Origin: Pseudomonas japonica
GTDB taxonomy: Bacteria; Pseudomonadota; Gammaproteobacteria; Pseudomonadales; Pseudomonadaceae
NCBI RefSeq assembly: GCF_900188455.1
Contig: NZ_FZOL01000004.1
Coordinates: 62,001-126,000 of the forward strand
Reading direction: 5' to 3'
DNA: 64,000 nt
Each line of letters opens with the position of its first letter. Positions within the stretch are counted from its first letter, which is position 1. This document shows positions 54,395 through 63,674 of the stretch, piece by piece. The notes beneath the pieces are model-generated. The model was given only the letters and a program-made list of their open reading frames with translations, did no database searches and was not told the DNA's origin. The position numbers and the translations under genes were made by a program.

Positions 54395-54491
54395 TTTGAG
54401 GGCCTCATCGCGGGCAACGCCCGCTCCCACAGGGGCCGCGTACACCGCGAAACCTGTGGGAGCGGGCGTTGCCCGCGATGAGGCCCTCAAA
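54395..54491. repeat. REP-type inverted repeat, 39-bp perfect arms
   Basis: Arms at 54395-54433 and 54453-54491 are exact reverse complements with a 19-nt loop; the arm contains CGCGGGCAACGCCCGCTCCC. It lies between the genes for the iron-binding protein and the permease of the same transcript and can form a very stable hairpin in the mRNA. Confidence 0.92.
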
Positions 54492-54518
54492 CACATCACA
54501 CCCTTCGAGACCCGACTC

Positions 54519-56141
54519 TTGCCCCGCCCCACCCAACGCCGCTGGTACCCCCTGGTCTTCGCCGTCGCCGCGCTGGTGATGCTGCCCCTCAGCGTGCTGC
54601 TGCTGTCCTGGCAGAACATCGACCAGCAGATCTGGTCGCATCTGTTCGATACCCAGATGAGCCGTCTGCTGGGCAATACCCTGACCCTGGTGCTCGGTGT
54701 CGGTGTCGGTGTGACGCTGATCGGCGTCAGCCTGGCCTGGCTCACCAGCCTCTGCGAATTCCCCGGACGCCGCTGGCTGGACTGGGCGCTGATGCTGCCG
54801 TTCGCCATTCCCGCCTATGTGCTGGCCTTTGTCTTCGTCGGCCTGCTGGACTTCTCCGGCCCGGTGCAGACCCTGCTGCGCGAGTGGTTCGGGCCGATGC
54901 GCCTGCCGCGGGTACGCTCCACCGGTGGGGTCATCGTGGTCCTGGTGCTGGTGTTCTATCCGTATGTCTATCTGTTGGCGCGCAATGCCTTCCTGGCCCA
55001 GGGCAAGGGCCTGATGGAGGCGGCGCGGGTGCTCGGGCAATCGCCGCTGCAGGCGTTCTGGCGCGTTGGTCTGCCGATGGCGCGGCCGGCGATCCTGGCC
55101 GGTCTGGCGCTGGCACTGATGGAAACCCTGGCCGACTTCGGTGCGGTCTCGGTGTTCAACTTCGATACCTTCACCACCGCCATCTACAAGACCTGGTACG
55201 GCTTCTTCAGCCTGTCCAGCGCCGCGCAACTGGCCAGCCTGCTGTTGCTCGCGGTGATGCTGGTGCTCTATGGCGAGCGCCGCGCCCGCGGCGCGGTGCG
55301 CGGCAGCAACGAGCGACCGCGTGGCAAGGCGCTGTATCACCTGCGCGGGATCAAGGCCGCCGCCGCCACTGGCTGGTGCCTGCTGGTGTTCGCCTGCGCG
55401 TTCGTCGTACCGGTGCTGCAACTGCTGGTCTGGTTCTGGCAGCGCGGCCGCTTCGACCTCGACGAGCGCTACACAGCGCTGATCCTGCACACCCTCTACC
55501 TCGGTGGCGCCGCGGCGTTGCTCACTGTCGGCGTCGCGCTCATGCTGGCTTTCGCCCGGCGTCAGTCCTCGGCACCGGCGATCCGCGCCGGGGTCAGCCT
55601 GGCCAATCTCGGCTACGCGCTGCCCGGTTCGGTGCTGGCGGTGGCGATCATGCTGGCGTTCAGTTACCTCGATCGCGAGCTGGTGATTCCGCTTTCCGGC
55701 TGGCTCGGCGGGGCCGGCAAGCCGTTGTTGCTCGGCAGCCTGGCGGCGTTGTTGCTGGCCTACCTGGTGCGTTTCATCGCCGTGGCCTTCGGACCGCTGG
55801 AAAACAGCCTCGGGCGCATCCGCCCGTCACTGCCGGAGGCGGCACGCAGCCTGGGGGCCAGTGGGCCGGCTTTGTTTTTCAAGGTGTATCTCCCCCTGCT
55901 GGCACCAGGTGTGTTGAGCGCGGCCTTGCTGGTTTTCGTCGATGTGCTCAAGGAAATGCCGGCGACCCTGCTGATGCGCCCGTTCGGCTGGGACACCCTG
56001 GCGGTGCGGGTGTTCGAGATGACCAGCGAGGGCGAGTGGGCGCGGGCCGCGCTGCCGGCCCTGACCCTGGTGCTGGTCGGCCTGCTGCCGGTCATCGGGC
56101 TGATACGGCGCTCCGCTCGTCACCCCGGTCAAAGTCACTGA
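54519..56141 (+). CDS. Iron(III) ABC transporter permease (FbpB-like)
   Basis: This 540-aa inner-membrane protein is built of two homologous permease halves, each of about six helices. The EAA-type loops are EAARVLGQSPLQAFWRVGLPMARP in the first half and EAARSLGASGPALFFKVYLPLLAPG in the second. The frame is open from 54396 through the REP hairpin, but the first residue set that fits the family is RPTQRRWYPLVFAVAALVMLPLSVLLLSW, so a TTG at 54519 is proposed; the ribosome site is weak. It would take iron(III) from the FbpA-like protein. The ATPase must be encoded elsewhere. Confidence 0.91.
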   Translation: MPRPTQRRWYPLVFAVAALVMLPLSVLLLSWQNIDQQIWSHLFDTQMSRLLGNTLTLVLGVGVGVTLIGVSLAWLTSLCEFPGRRWLDWALMLPFAIPAYVLAFVFVGLLDFSGPVQTLLREWFGPMRLPRVRSTGGVIVVLVLVFYPYVYLLARNAFLAQGKGLMEAARVLGQSPLQAFWRVGLPMARPAILAGLALALMETLADFGAVSVFNFDTFTTAIYKTWYGFFSLSSAAQLASLLLLAVMLVLYGERRARGAVRGSNERPRGKALYHLRGIKAAAATGWCLLVFACAFVVPVLQLLVWFWQRGRFDLDERYTALILHTLYLGGAAALLTVGVALMLAFARRQSSAPAIRAGVSLANLGYALPGSVLAVAIMLAFSYLDRELVIPLSGWLGGAGKPLLLGSLAALLLAYLVRFIAVAFGPLENSLGRIRPSLPEAARSLGASGPALFFKVYLPLLAPGVLSAALLVFVDVLKEMPATLLMRPFGWDTLAVRVFEMTSEGEWARAALPALTLVLVGLLPVIGLIRRSARHPGQSH

Positions 56142-56261
56142 CGGATGCCACCCGGCCTCCTTGCGGATACAATGCGCGGCATTCGCTGCGGCCGGCCCCT
56201 GGCCAGGTAGTCGAAACGCTGCCATCAGCCGTAGCCTCGCCACGCCCGGAAGGAGAAACCC

Positions 56262-57344
56262 ATGGGACAGCGTACGCCTCTGTATGACCTTCACCTGGCG
56301 CTGGGCGCCAAGATGGTCGATTTTGGCGGTTGGGATATGCCCCTGCATTACGGTTCGCAGGTCGAGGAACACCACCAGGTGCGCCGCGACTGCGGAGTCT
56401 TCGATGTGTCGCACATGACCGTGATCGACATCGACGGTGTCGATGCCGGTGACTGGTTGCGTCATCTGCTGGCCAACGACGTCGCCCGCCTCGGCGAGAG
56501 CGGCAAGGCCCTCTACAGCACCCTGCTGAACGACCAGGGCGGGGTGATCGACGATCTCATCGCCTACCGTCTCGACGACGGTTACCGGGTGGTGGTCAAC
56601 GCCGCTACCCGTGACAAGGTCCTGGCCTGGCTCGAAGCGCACCGCAGTGGCTTCGAGGTGCGGCTTCGCGAGCGCCCGGAGCTGGCGATCCTCGCCATCC
56701 AGGGCCCGCAGGCGCGGGAGAAGGTCGCCGAACTGCTCAGCGCCTCCCGTGCCGCGCTCATTCGCGAACTGAAGCCGTTCGAAGGCCGTTTCGAAGGCGA
56801 CTGGTTCATCGCCCGCACCGGCTACACCGGTGAAGACGGCCTGGAGATCATCCTTCCGGCGTTGCAGGCGCCAGCGTTTTTCAACGACCTGGTCGGTGCC
56901 GGCATCGCGCCCAGCGGCCTTGGCGCACGCGATACCCTGCGGCTCGAAGCCGGGATGAACCTGTACGGCAACGATATCGACGAAGCCCATTCGCCGCTGA
57001 CCTCGAACCTGGGCTGGAGCATCGCCTGGGAGCCCGCCGAGCGGGATTTCATCGGGCGTGCGGCGCTGCAGGCCGAGAAAGACCGCGGTATTTCGCTGAA
57101 ACTGGTCGGCCTGGTGCTGGAAGAGCGCGGTGTTCTGCGCGCCCACCAGGTCGTTCGTGTAGCGGAAATTGGCGAAGGAGAGATTACCAGTGGTAGTTTC
57201 TCACCTACGCTGAGCAAGGCTATCGCTCTGGCGCGCCTTCCGATGGCGACCGCCGACCGCGCCGAGGTGGAAATCCGCGGCAAATGGTACCCGGTGCGCG
57301 TGGTCAAGCCGACGTTCGTGCGTCACGGCAGAATTCTGATCTGA
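56262..57344 (+). CDS. gcvT: Aminomethyltransferase (glycine cleavage T protein)
   Basis: This 360-aa protein moves the aminomethyl group from lipoyl-H protein to tetrahydrofolate. It starts MGQRTPLYDLHLALGAKMVDFGGWDMPLHYGSQVEEH. The folate-site Asp is in DVSHMTVIDIDG, and the other blocks are RTGYTGEDGLEIILP and GLGARDTLRLEAGMNLYGNDI. RBS AAGGAGAAACCC precedes the ATG. It is the first gene of gcvT-gcvH-gcvP, with 47 and 101 bp gaps. Pseudomonas genomes usually hold two gcv sets; only this one is in the window. Confidence 0.98.
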   Translation: MGQRTPLYDLHLALGAKMVDFGGWDMPLHYGSQVEEHHQVRRDCGVFDVSHMTVIDIDGVDAGDWLRHLLANDVARLGESGKALYSTLLNDQGGVIDDLIAYRLDDGYRVVVNAATRDKVLAWLEAHRSGFEVRLRERPELAILAIQGPQAREKVAELLSASRAALIRELKPFEGRFEGDWFIARTGYTGEDGLEIILPALQAPAFFNDLVGAGIAPSGLGARDTLRLEAGMNLYGNDIDEAHSPLTSNLGWSIAWEPAERDFIGRAALQAEKDRGISLKLVGLVLEERGVLRAHQVVRVAEIGEGEITSGSFSPTLSKAIALARLPMATADRAEVEIRGKWYPVRVVKPTFVRHGRILI

Positions 57345-57391
57345 CATCCATTCCGGCGGGCCGACCGCTGACCTGTTGAGGAAAGACAACT

Positions 57392-57775
57392 ATGAGCAAT
57401 GTTCCTGCCGACCTGCGTTACGCCGAGAGCCACGAATGGGCCCGGCTGGAGGCCGATGGTACGGTTACCGTGGGTATCAGCGATCACGCCCAGCAAGCCC
57501 TGGGTGATGTGGTGTTCGTCGAGCTGGCCGAAGTCGGCAAGGTGTTCGGCGCGGGCGACGCCGCGGGCGTCGTCGAGTCGGTGAAGGCCGCCTCGGACAT
57601 CTACGCCCCGATCTCGGGCGAGGTCATCGCAGTCAACGAAGAGCTGGCCGACAGCCCTGAGCTGCTCAACAGCGAACCTTACGATTCGTGGATCTTCAAG
57701 CTGAAACCGGCCGATCCGTCCGAGCTGGACAAGCTGCTGGACGCCGCCGGCTACCAGGCCGCCATTGGCGAGTAA
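57392..57775 (+). CDS. gcvH: Glycine cleavage H protein
   Basis: This 127-aa lipoyl carrier protein has its lipoate on K65 in [20 protein letters not shown]. It shuttles methylamine between GcvP, GcvT and Lpd. It starts [53 protein letters not shown], with the family pattern SHEW and GISDHAQ. Second gene of the operon. RBS GAGGAAAGAC precedes the ATG. Confidence 0.98.
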   Translation: MSNVPADLRYAESHEWARLEADGTVTVGISDHAQQALGDVVFVELAEVGKVFGAGDAAGVVESVKAASDIYAPISGEVIAVNEELADSPELLNSEPYDSWIFKLKPADPSELDKLLDAAGYQAAIGE

Positions 57776-57876
57776 GACCCCTCCTCGCGTATTTTTCCGA
57801 CGCAATCGGTAATCCCTTCCTAGACTCTAATGGCTCCGACACCCATCGGGGCTTGGTCTAGGAAGAGAGAGCCGCT

Positions 57877-60750
57877 ATGTCCTTGTTGCCGTCCCTGAGC
57901 CAACTGCACGACCCCAATCCGTTCCTGCGCCGTCACCTCGGCCCCGATGCCGCCGAGCAGCAGGCCATGCTCGAAGCCCTTGGCGTCGCCAGCCGCAGCG
58001 AGCTGATCGAACAGACCGTGCCACCCGGCATTCGCTTCAATCGCCTTCTGGATCTGCCGCCCGCCCTCGATGAGCAGGCCGCGCTGGAGAAGCTGCGTGC
58101 CTACGCCGAGCAGAACGAGTGCTGGACCAGCCTGATCGGCATGGGCTACCACGCGACCCGCACACCTACGGTGATCCTGCGCAACGTCCTGGAAAATCCG
58201 GGCTGGTACACCGCCTACACGCCCTATCAGCCGGAAATTGCCCAGGGCCGCCTGGAGGCCTTGCTGAACTTCCAGCAGATGGTCATCGACCTGACCGGGC
58301 TCGACCTGGCCAATGCCTCGCTGCTGGACGAAGCCACCGCCGCCGGCGAAGCCATGGCTCTGGCCAAGCGGGTGAGCAAGTCGCGCAGCAACCGTTTCTT
58401 CGCCGACGAGCACTGCCATCCGCAGACCCTGTCGGTGCTGCAGACCCGTGCCGAGGGCTTTGGCTTCGAGCTGGTGGTGGATTCGCTGGAAAACCTGGAC
58501 CAGCACCAGGTGTTCGGTGCCCTGCTGCAATACCCGAATACCCATGGAGGGGTGCATGACCTGCGTCCCGCGATCGCGCACCTGCACGGCCAGCAGGCCA
58601 TCGCCTGTGTCGCCGCCGACCTGCTCAGCCTGTTGCTGCTGACGCCGCCGGGCGAGCAGGGCGCCGACGTGGTGCTCGGCTCGTCGCAGCGCTTCGGCGT
58701 GCCGATGGGCTACGGCGGTCCGCATGCCGCGTACTTTGCCTGCCGCGACGAGTTCAAGCGGGCCATGCCGGGGCGCATCATTGGCGTCTCCAAGGACGCC
58801 CGCGGCAACCTGGCGCTGCGCATGGCCCTGCAGACCCGCGAGCAGCATATCCGCCGCGAGAAGGCCAACTCGAACATCTGCACCGCGCAGGTACTGCTGG
58901 CCAATATCGCCGGCTTCTACGCGGTCTACCACGGACCGGACGGCCTGCGCCGCATCGCCCAGCGCGTGCACCGGCTGACCACCCTTCTCGCCGCCGGCCT
59001 CGAGCGCAACGGCATCAAGCGCCTCAATCGACACTTCTTCGACACCCTGACCCTGGACGTCGGCGGCAGCCAGACCGCGATCATCCAGAGTGCCGAAGCG
59101 GCGCGGATCAATCTGCGCATCCTGGGCCGGGGCCATCTGGGCGTGAGCCTCGACGAGACCAGCGATGAAAGCACTGTGCTGCGCCTGTTCGATATCTTCC
59201 TCGGGGTCGACCACGCGCTGCGGATCGAGGACCTGGACAGCGAGGCCCTGCCCGCCGGTATCCCGGACGCCCTGTTGCGTCGCTCGGACTACCTGACCCA
59301 CCCGGTGTTCAACCTGCACCACAGCGAAACCGAGATGCTGCGCTACCTCAAGCAGCTGGAGAACAAGGACCTGGCCCTGAACCAGTCGATGATCCCGCTG
59401 GGCTCCTGCACCATGAAGCTGAATGCCAGCAGCGAAATGATCCCGATCACCTGGCCGGGCTTCGCCGACCTGCATCCCTTCGTTCCGCTGGCGCAGGCCA
59501 GTGGTTACAAGGCCCTGACTGACGAGCTGGAGAGCTGGTTGTGCGCGATCACCGGTTTCGATGCCATCTGCATGCAGCCCAATTCCGGTGCCCAGGGCGA
59601 ATACGCCGGGCTGCTGGCGATCCGCAAATATCACCAGAGCCGCCAGCAGGGGCAGCGTGATATCTGCCTGATTCCCGCCTCGGCCCACGGCACCAACCCG
59701 GCTTCGGCGCAGATGGCGGGCATGCAGGTGGTGATCGTCGCCTGCGACACGGCCGGCAACGTCGATCTTGAAGACCTCAAGGCCAGGGCCAAGGAGGCCG
59801 GCGAGCGGCTGTCCTGCCTGATGGCCACTTATCCCTCGACCCATGGCGTGTACGAGGAAGGCATCAGCGAGATCTGCGAGGTTATCCACAGCCATGGCGG
59901 GCAGGTGTACATGGATGGCGCCAACCTCAATGCCCAGGTCGGCCTGGCGCGGCCGGCGGATATCGGTGCCGACGTCTCGCACATGAACCTGCACAAGACC
60001 TTCTGCATTCCTCATGGCGGTGGCGGGCCGGGCATGGGCCCGATCGGCGTGCGCGCGCACCTGGCGCCCTTCGTCGCCAGCCACCCGGTGGTCCCGGTGC
60101 CGGGACCGGACCCGCAGAACACCGCGGTCAGCGCCGCGCCCTGGGGCAGTGCGAGCATTCTGCCGATCAGCTGGATGTACATCGCCATGATGGGACCGCA
60201 ACTGGCGGACGCCAGCGAGGTGGCGATCCTCTCCGCCAACTATCTGGCCGAGCGCCTGGGTGGGGCGTTTCCGGTGCTGTATCGCGGCCGCAACGAGCGC
60301 GTCGCTCATGAATGCATCCTCGACCTGCGACCGCTCAAGGCGCAGACCGGGATCAGCGAAGAGGACGTGGCCAAGCGGCTGATGGACTATGGCTTCCATG
60401 CGCCGACCATGTCCTTCCCGGTGCCGGGCACCTTGATGGTCGAGCCCACCGAAAGCGAGCCCAAGGCCGAGCTGGACCGTTTCGTCGAGGCGATGCTGAG
60501 CATTCGCGCGGAAATCGCCGAAGTACAGAATGGCAACTGGCCGGCGGAGGACAACCCGCTGAAGCGGGCGCCGCATACCCTGGAGGATGTGTTGGGCGTA
60601 TGGGACCGCCCCTACAGCCTCGAACAGGCGGTGGCGCCGAGCGCCCATGCCCGGGCGCACAAGTACTGGCCGGCGGTGAACCGGGTGGACAACGTGTATG
60701 GGGACCGCAATCTGTTCTGTGCCTGTGTGCCGGTGGAGGATTATCGCTGA
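57877..60750 (+). CDS. gcvP: Glycine dehydrogenase (decarboxylating), P protein
   Basis: This 957-aa PLP enzyme removes CO2 from glycine and loads the H protein. It starts [36 protein letters not shown]. The C-terminal PLP domain has the lysine K707 in [21 protein letters not shown]. The N-terminal half is a non-catalytic homologue, with [40 protein letters not shown]. Single-chain P protein of full length. It ends the operon. A 98-bp leader with GAAGAGAGAGCC before the ATG separates it from gcvH. Confidence 0.98.
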   Translation: MSLLPSLSQLHDPNPFLRRHLGPDAAEQQAMLEALGVASRSELIEQTVPPGIRFNRLLDLPPALDEQAALEKLRAYAEQNECWTSLIGMGYHATRTPTVILRNVLENPGWYTAYTPYQPEIAQGRLEALLNFQQMVIDLTGLDLANASLLDEATAAGEAMALAKRVSKSRSNRFFADEHCHPQTLSVLQTRAEGFGFELVVDSLENLDQHQVFGALLQYPNTHGGVHDLRPAIAHLHGQQAIACVAADLLSLLLLTPPGEQGADVVLGSSQRFGVPMGYGGPHAAYFACRDEFKRAMPGRIIGVSKDARGNLALRMALQTREQHIRREKANSNICTAQVLLANIAGFYAVYHGPDGLRRIAQRVHRLTTLLAAGLERNGIKRLNRHFFDTLTLDVGGSQTAIIQSAEAARINLRILGRGHLGVSLDETSDESTVLRLFDIFLGVDHALRIEDLDSEALPAGIPDALLRRSDYLTHPVFNLHHSETEMLRYLKQLENKDLALNQSMIPLGSCTMKLNASSEMIPITWPGFADLHPFVPLAQASGYKALTDELESWLCAITGFDAICMQPNSGAQGEYAGLLAIRKYHQSRQQGQRDICLIPASAHGTNPASAQMAGMQVVIVACDTAGNVDLEDLKARAKEAGERLSCLMATYPSTHGVYEEGISEICEVIHSHGGQVYMDGANLNAQVGLARPADIGADVSHMNLHKTFCIPHGGGGPGMGPIGVRAHLAPFVASHPVVPVPGPDPQNTAVSAAPWGSASILPISWMYIAMMGPQLADASEVAILSANYLAERLGGAFPVLYRGRNERVAHECILDLRPLKAQTGISEEDVAKRLMDYGFHAPTMSFPVPGTLMVEPTESEPKAELDRFVEAMLSIRAEIAEVQNGNWPAEDNPLKRAPHTLEDVLGVWDRPYSLEQAVAPSAHARAHKYWPAVNRVDNVYGDRNLFCACVPVEDYR

Positions 60751-60760
60751 ACGCATTTGG

Positions 60761-60779
60761 GGCCTGCTCTGCAGGCCCT
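60761..60779. terminator. Short hairpin after gcvP
   Basis: GGGCCTGC TCT GCAGGCCC forms an 8-bp perfect stem 10 bp after the gcvP stop, before convergent gspE-like gene. The same sequence with its CGCGA flank occurs after the DUF1289 gene at about 1846-1868. No T-tract follows. Confidence 0.55.
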
Positions 60780-60826
60780 CGCGACGGTTCGGCGCCCGGA
60801 CAGGCTCGCGCCCACGGGTCATGTGC

Positions 60827-62482
60827 TCATGTGGAAATCAGGTCCACTTCGTTCATCGTCGTGATCCCCGCGGCGGCCTTGCGTTCGCCTGCCTCACGCA
60901 ACCCCTCGATCCCCAGGCTCCGTGCCCGCTTGCGCAACGCCTGCACATCGCACTGCGCGTCGATCAAGTCGCGCAGTTCGTCATCGAGTTCCAGCACCTC
61001 GTACACCCCCGTCCGCCCGCGATAGCCGGTCTGCCGGCATTCCCGACAACCCACCGCGCCGTCCGCCGACTTGCACGCGCAGCAGAGGGTCCGCACCAGC
61101 CGTTGCGCCACCACCCCGACCAGCGTCGCCTTGATCAGATACTGCGCAACCCCCAGCTCCAGCAGCCGGCCGATTGCCCCGCAGGCGTCGTTGGTGTGCG
61201 TGCTGGACAGCACCAGGTGCCCGGTCAGTGCGGCCTGGATGGCGACCTGCGCGGTTTCCAGGTCACGGATCTCGCCGACCATGATGATGTCCGGATCCTG
61301 GCGCAGCAGGGCACGCACGCCGCTGGCGAAATCCAGACCGATGCCCGGATGGACCTGGGTCTGGTTGAAGGCCGGTTCGACCATCTCGATCGGGTCTTCC
61401 AGCGTGCAGACATTGACCCGCGACGTCGCCAGTTGCTTGAGCGCGCTGTACAGGGTGCTGGTCTTGCCCGAGCCGGTCGGCCCGGTGACCAGGATGATGC
61501 CGTGGGGCCGCCGCAGCATGTTCTGCCAGCGCCGCAGCTGGTCGTCCTCGAAGCCCAGGGCCTGGCAATCCTGGCGTAGCAGCCGCGGGTCGAAGATGCG
61601 CATGACCAGCTTCTCGCCGAACGTGGTGGGCAGCGTCGACAGGCGCAACTCCACTTCGTCGCCGGTCGGTGTGCGGGTCTTGATCCGGCCGTCCTGCGGT
61701 CGGCGTCGTTCCGCGACATTCATGCGCCCGAGGTTCTTCAGGCGACTGGTGATGGCCAGGGCCACCGCCGCCGGAAAGGCATAGACGCCGTGCAGCACGC
61801 CGTCTATGCGCAGGCGCAGGTGGCCCTGGTCGCGCCGCGGTTCGAGGTGAATGTCGCTGGCCCGCTGTTCGAAGGCGTACTGCAGCAGCCAGTCGACGAT
61901 GCTGACGATGTGCGCGTCGTCGGCATCATGCTTGCCGTCGCCCAGTTCCAGCAGTTGTTCCAGGTTGCCGCCGGGCGCCGCGGGCACCTCCTGCTGGCTG
62001 GCGCCGCTGACCGAACGGGCGAGGCGGAAGAAGTCCTGGCTGACCTGGCGAATCCGCAGCGGGCTGGCCACTACCCGGATCACCTTGCGTTTGAGCGCCT
62101 GGCTCAGGTCCGCCTCCCAGCTGCGCACCCAGGGTTCGGCACTGGCCACGGTGACGCTGCCGGCGCTCTGCGCCACGGCGAGGATGCCGTGACGCCGGGC
62201 GAAGGCGGCGGAGATCAGGCCGCTGGTGCCAGCGAAGTCGATCTGCAGCGGGTCGAGACGAAGAAACGGTTGCTCCGCCTGTTCCGCCAGCCACTGACAC
62301 AGGCGATCCAGATCGAATACCTGGCCAGGCTGGTGCAGGTCTTCCAGGTGCTGGCTGGCGATGGTTTCCAGGGGGTGGATGCCCTCGGCGTCAGGCGTGC
62401 AGCGCTGGCGCGCGTCAGGGGCTATACGGTGCTGGGCGACCAGTGTGTCCAGCAGCTGGAGCAGATCCAGGTGGCGATCCAT
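60827..62482 (-). CDS. GspE/PilB-type secretion ATPase (stand-alone)
   Basis: This 551-aa cytosolic ATPase is of the type II secretion/type IV pilus family. An N-terminal domain (about 60-150, FDLDRLCQWLAEQAEQPFLRLDPLQIDF) precedes the ATPase core. The core has RASDIHLEPRRDQGHLRLRIDGVL (Asp and His boxes), Walker A GPTGSGKT (334-341), Walker B DPDIIMVGEIRD (396-407) and His box STHTNDA. The four-cysteine zinc motif is present (C468, C470, C479, C482). No gspF, pilin or secretin gene lies near, so the partner machine is unknown. Confidence 0.92.
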   Translation of the reverse strand: MDRHLDLLQLLDTLVAQHRIAPDARQRCTPDAEGIHPLETIASQHLEDLHQPGQVFDLDRLCQWLAEQAEQPFLRLDPLQIDFAGTSGLISAAFARRHGILAVAQSAGSVTVASAEPWVRSWEADLSQALKRKVIRVVASPLRIRQVSQDFFRLARSVSGASQQEVPAAPGGNLEQLLELGDGKHDADDAHIVSIVDWLLQYAFEQRASDIHLEPRRDQGHLRLRIDGVLHGVYAFPAAVALAITSRLKNLGRMNVAERRRPQDGRIKTRTPTGDEVELRLSTLPTTFGEKLVMRIFDPRLLRQDCQALGFEDDQLRRWQNMLRRPHGIILVTGPTGSGKTSTLYSALKQLATSRVNVCTLEDPIEMVEPAFNQTQVHPGIGLDFASGVRALLRQDPDIIMVGEIRDLETAQVAIQAALTGHLVLSSTHTNDACGAIGRLLELGVAQYLIKATLVGVVAQRLVRTLCCACKSADGAVGCRECRQTGYRGRTGVYEVLELDDELRDLIDAQCDVQALRKRARSLGIEGLREAGERKAAAGITTMNEVDLIST

Positions 62483-62545
62483 GTGCGACGTCCTTGTGCA
62501 ATGGCAAGGCTGCCAAGGCTAGTCGCGGTGGCGCGGGCGGGCGCT

Positions 62546-62902
62546 TCAGAAGGATTGCAGGGTTTTTCCCGGTGCGTCGTTCGACAGCAGCGCGGTACGC
62601 AGCACCACCTCGCAGACGCAGATCAGGTTGCGCATCTTCTGTGCGATCAACTGCGCGCGGTGCCAGCTCAGGCCGTCGATGGCGATTTCCACTTGCAGCA
62701 GGTCGGCTTGCTGGCGCATCTGCACGCCATGGGGGAGCAGGCACTGCAGGGCGAACAGATTGAGGATGCGGCAGAGGCTGTCGGATTCCGGCTCGACCTG
62801 CAGTTGATAGTGGTAGCGCACATTGTTGTTTTCGCTGCCGATGCTGTCGGCAGCATGCCGTTGCGCGGCGGCGAAGTGGTCAGTGCGTTCGAGTGCGGTC
62901 AT
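62546..62902 (-). CDS. Small protein with ACT-like fold, divergent from Lrp
   Basis: This 118-aa soluble protein starts MTALERTDHFAAAQRHAADSIG. The rest, VRYHYQLQVEPESDSLCRILNLFALQCLLPHGVQMRQQADLLQVEIAIDGLSWHRAQLIAQKMRNLICVCEV, has the beta-alpha-beta-beta-alpha-beta pattern of ACT domains (strand, RILNLF helix, strand, then strand VEIAIDG, helix, strand VCEVV). I do not recognise a named family. The start at 62902 is the first ATG with a Shine-Dalgarno-like site; upstream 12 codons are improbable. ACT domains often bind amino acids, which would suit the divergent Lrp regulator. Confidence 0.72.
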   Translation of the reverse strand: MTALERTDHFAAAQRHAADSIGSENNNVRYHYQLQVEPESDSLCRILNLFALQCLLPHGVQMRQQADLLQVEIAIDGLSWHRAQLIAQKMRNLICVCEVVLRTALLSNDAPGKTLQSF

Positions 62903-62986
62903 GGGAAATCTCCGAAAGCGATGCAGGAATCTTTGCACGGCGAAGCGGAGATTGTTTTCCTATCATGGGCCTCTGTGGCATTTTTT

Positions 62987-63002
62987 CGAATCATTCAATT
63001 CG
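62987..63002. promoter_or_regulatory. Candidate operator between the ACT-like gene and lrp-type gene
   Basis: CGAAT (62987-62991) and ATTCG (62998-63002) are inverted with a 6-nt spacer in an AT-rich 126-bp divergent region. Size and setting fit an Lrp/AsnC family site, but the half-sites are short. Confidence 0.3.
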
Positions 63003-63028
63003 CCGGATGGCGATAAGGAGAAATAATC

Positions 63029-63493
63029 ATGCAAAGCGAGCTGGATGCCTATGACCGCCGCATTCTGGCCCTGTTGCAGGACGATGCCTCGCTGTCCAGC
63101 GCGCAGATCGCCGAGAGGGTGGGGTTGTCGCAATCGCCGTGCTGGCGGCGCATCCAGCGGCTGAAGGAGGAAGGGGTGATCCGCGCCCAGGTGACGCTGC
63201 TCGACCGCAAGAAGATCGGTCTCAACACGCAGATCTTCGCCGAGGTCAAACTCAACGCCCACGGGCGTTCCAACTTCGCCGAGTTCACCGAGGCGATCCG
63301 CGGCTTTCCGGAAGTGCTGGAGTGTTATGTGCTGATGGGGGCAGTGGATTTTCTGCTGCGCATCGTCACCCCGGATATCGAGGCTTACGAGCGCTTCTTC
63401 TTCGAGAAACTGTCGCTGGTGCCGGGGATCCAGGAGGTCAACTCGACCGTGGCGCTGTCGGAGATCAAGTCCACGACCAGCTTGCCGGTCTAG
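63029..63493 (+). CDS. Lrp/AsnC family transcriptional regulator
   Basis: This 154-aa regulator has an N-terminal helix-turn-helix (about 5-60: LDAYDRRILALLQDDASLSSAQIAERVGLSQSPCWRRIQRLKEEGVIRAQVTLLD). A C-terminal RAM/ACT-like effector domain (about 70-140) contains VKLNAHGRSNFAEFTEAIRGFPEVLECYVLMGAVDFLLRIVTPDIEAYERFFFEKLSLVPGIQEVNSTVALSEIK. Start ATG at 63029 after AAGGAGAAATAATC. The likely target is the divergent small ACT-like gene. The effector amino acid is unknown. Confidence 0.94.
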   Translation: MQSELDAYDRRILALLQDDASLSSAQIAERVGLSQSPCWRRIQRLKEEGVIRAQVTLLDRKKIGLNTQIFAEVKLNAHGRSNFAEFTEAIRGFPEVLECYVLMGAVDFLLRIVTPDIEAYERFFFEKLSLVPGIQEVNSTVALSEIKSTTSLPV

Positions 63494-63515
63494 CGTTAAG
63501 TGCCTGCAAAGAACG

Positions 63516-63642
63516 TGTAGGAGCGTGGCTTGTCGGGGCGCCGAACCGCCGCGAAAGGACCGCGCAGCGGTCCAAAAATGGTGTTGCCAGAGCGAGTTTA
63601 GGACCGCTGCGCGGTCCTTTCGCAGGCAAGCCAGCTCCTACA
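63516..63642. repeat. Degenerate REP-type inverted repeat
   Basis: The right arm (TTTCGCAGGCAAGCCAGCTCCTAC, ending 63642) matches the REP at 7059-7088. The left arm begins GTAGGAGCGTGGCTTG but is interrupted by a different GC-rich segment (TCGGGGCGCCGAACCGC). GGACCGC and GCGGTCC elements are kept on both sides. It lies between the Lrp gene and the next convergent gene. Confidence 0.7.
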
Positions 63643-63674
63643 GGGGCCGCGTGAGGCCATAGCCCCCAATCGGC

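Noticed and set aside
57820..60822. 1000-codon leftward open frame opposite gcvP
   Set aside because: Antisense shadow; His/Arg/Gln-rich with no domains.
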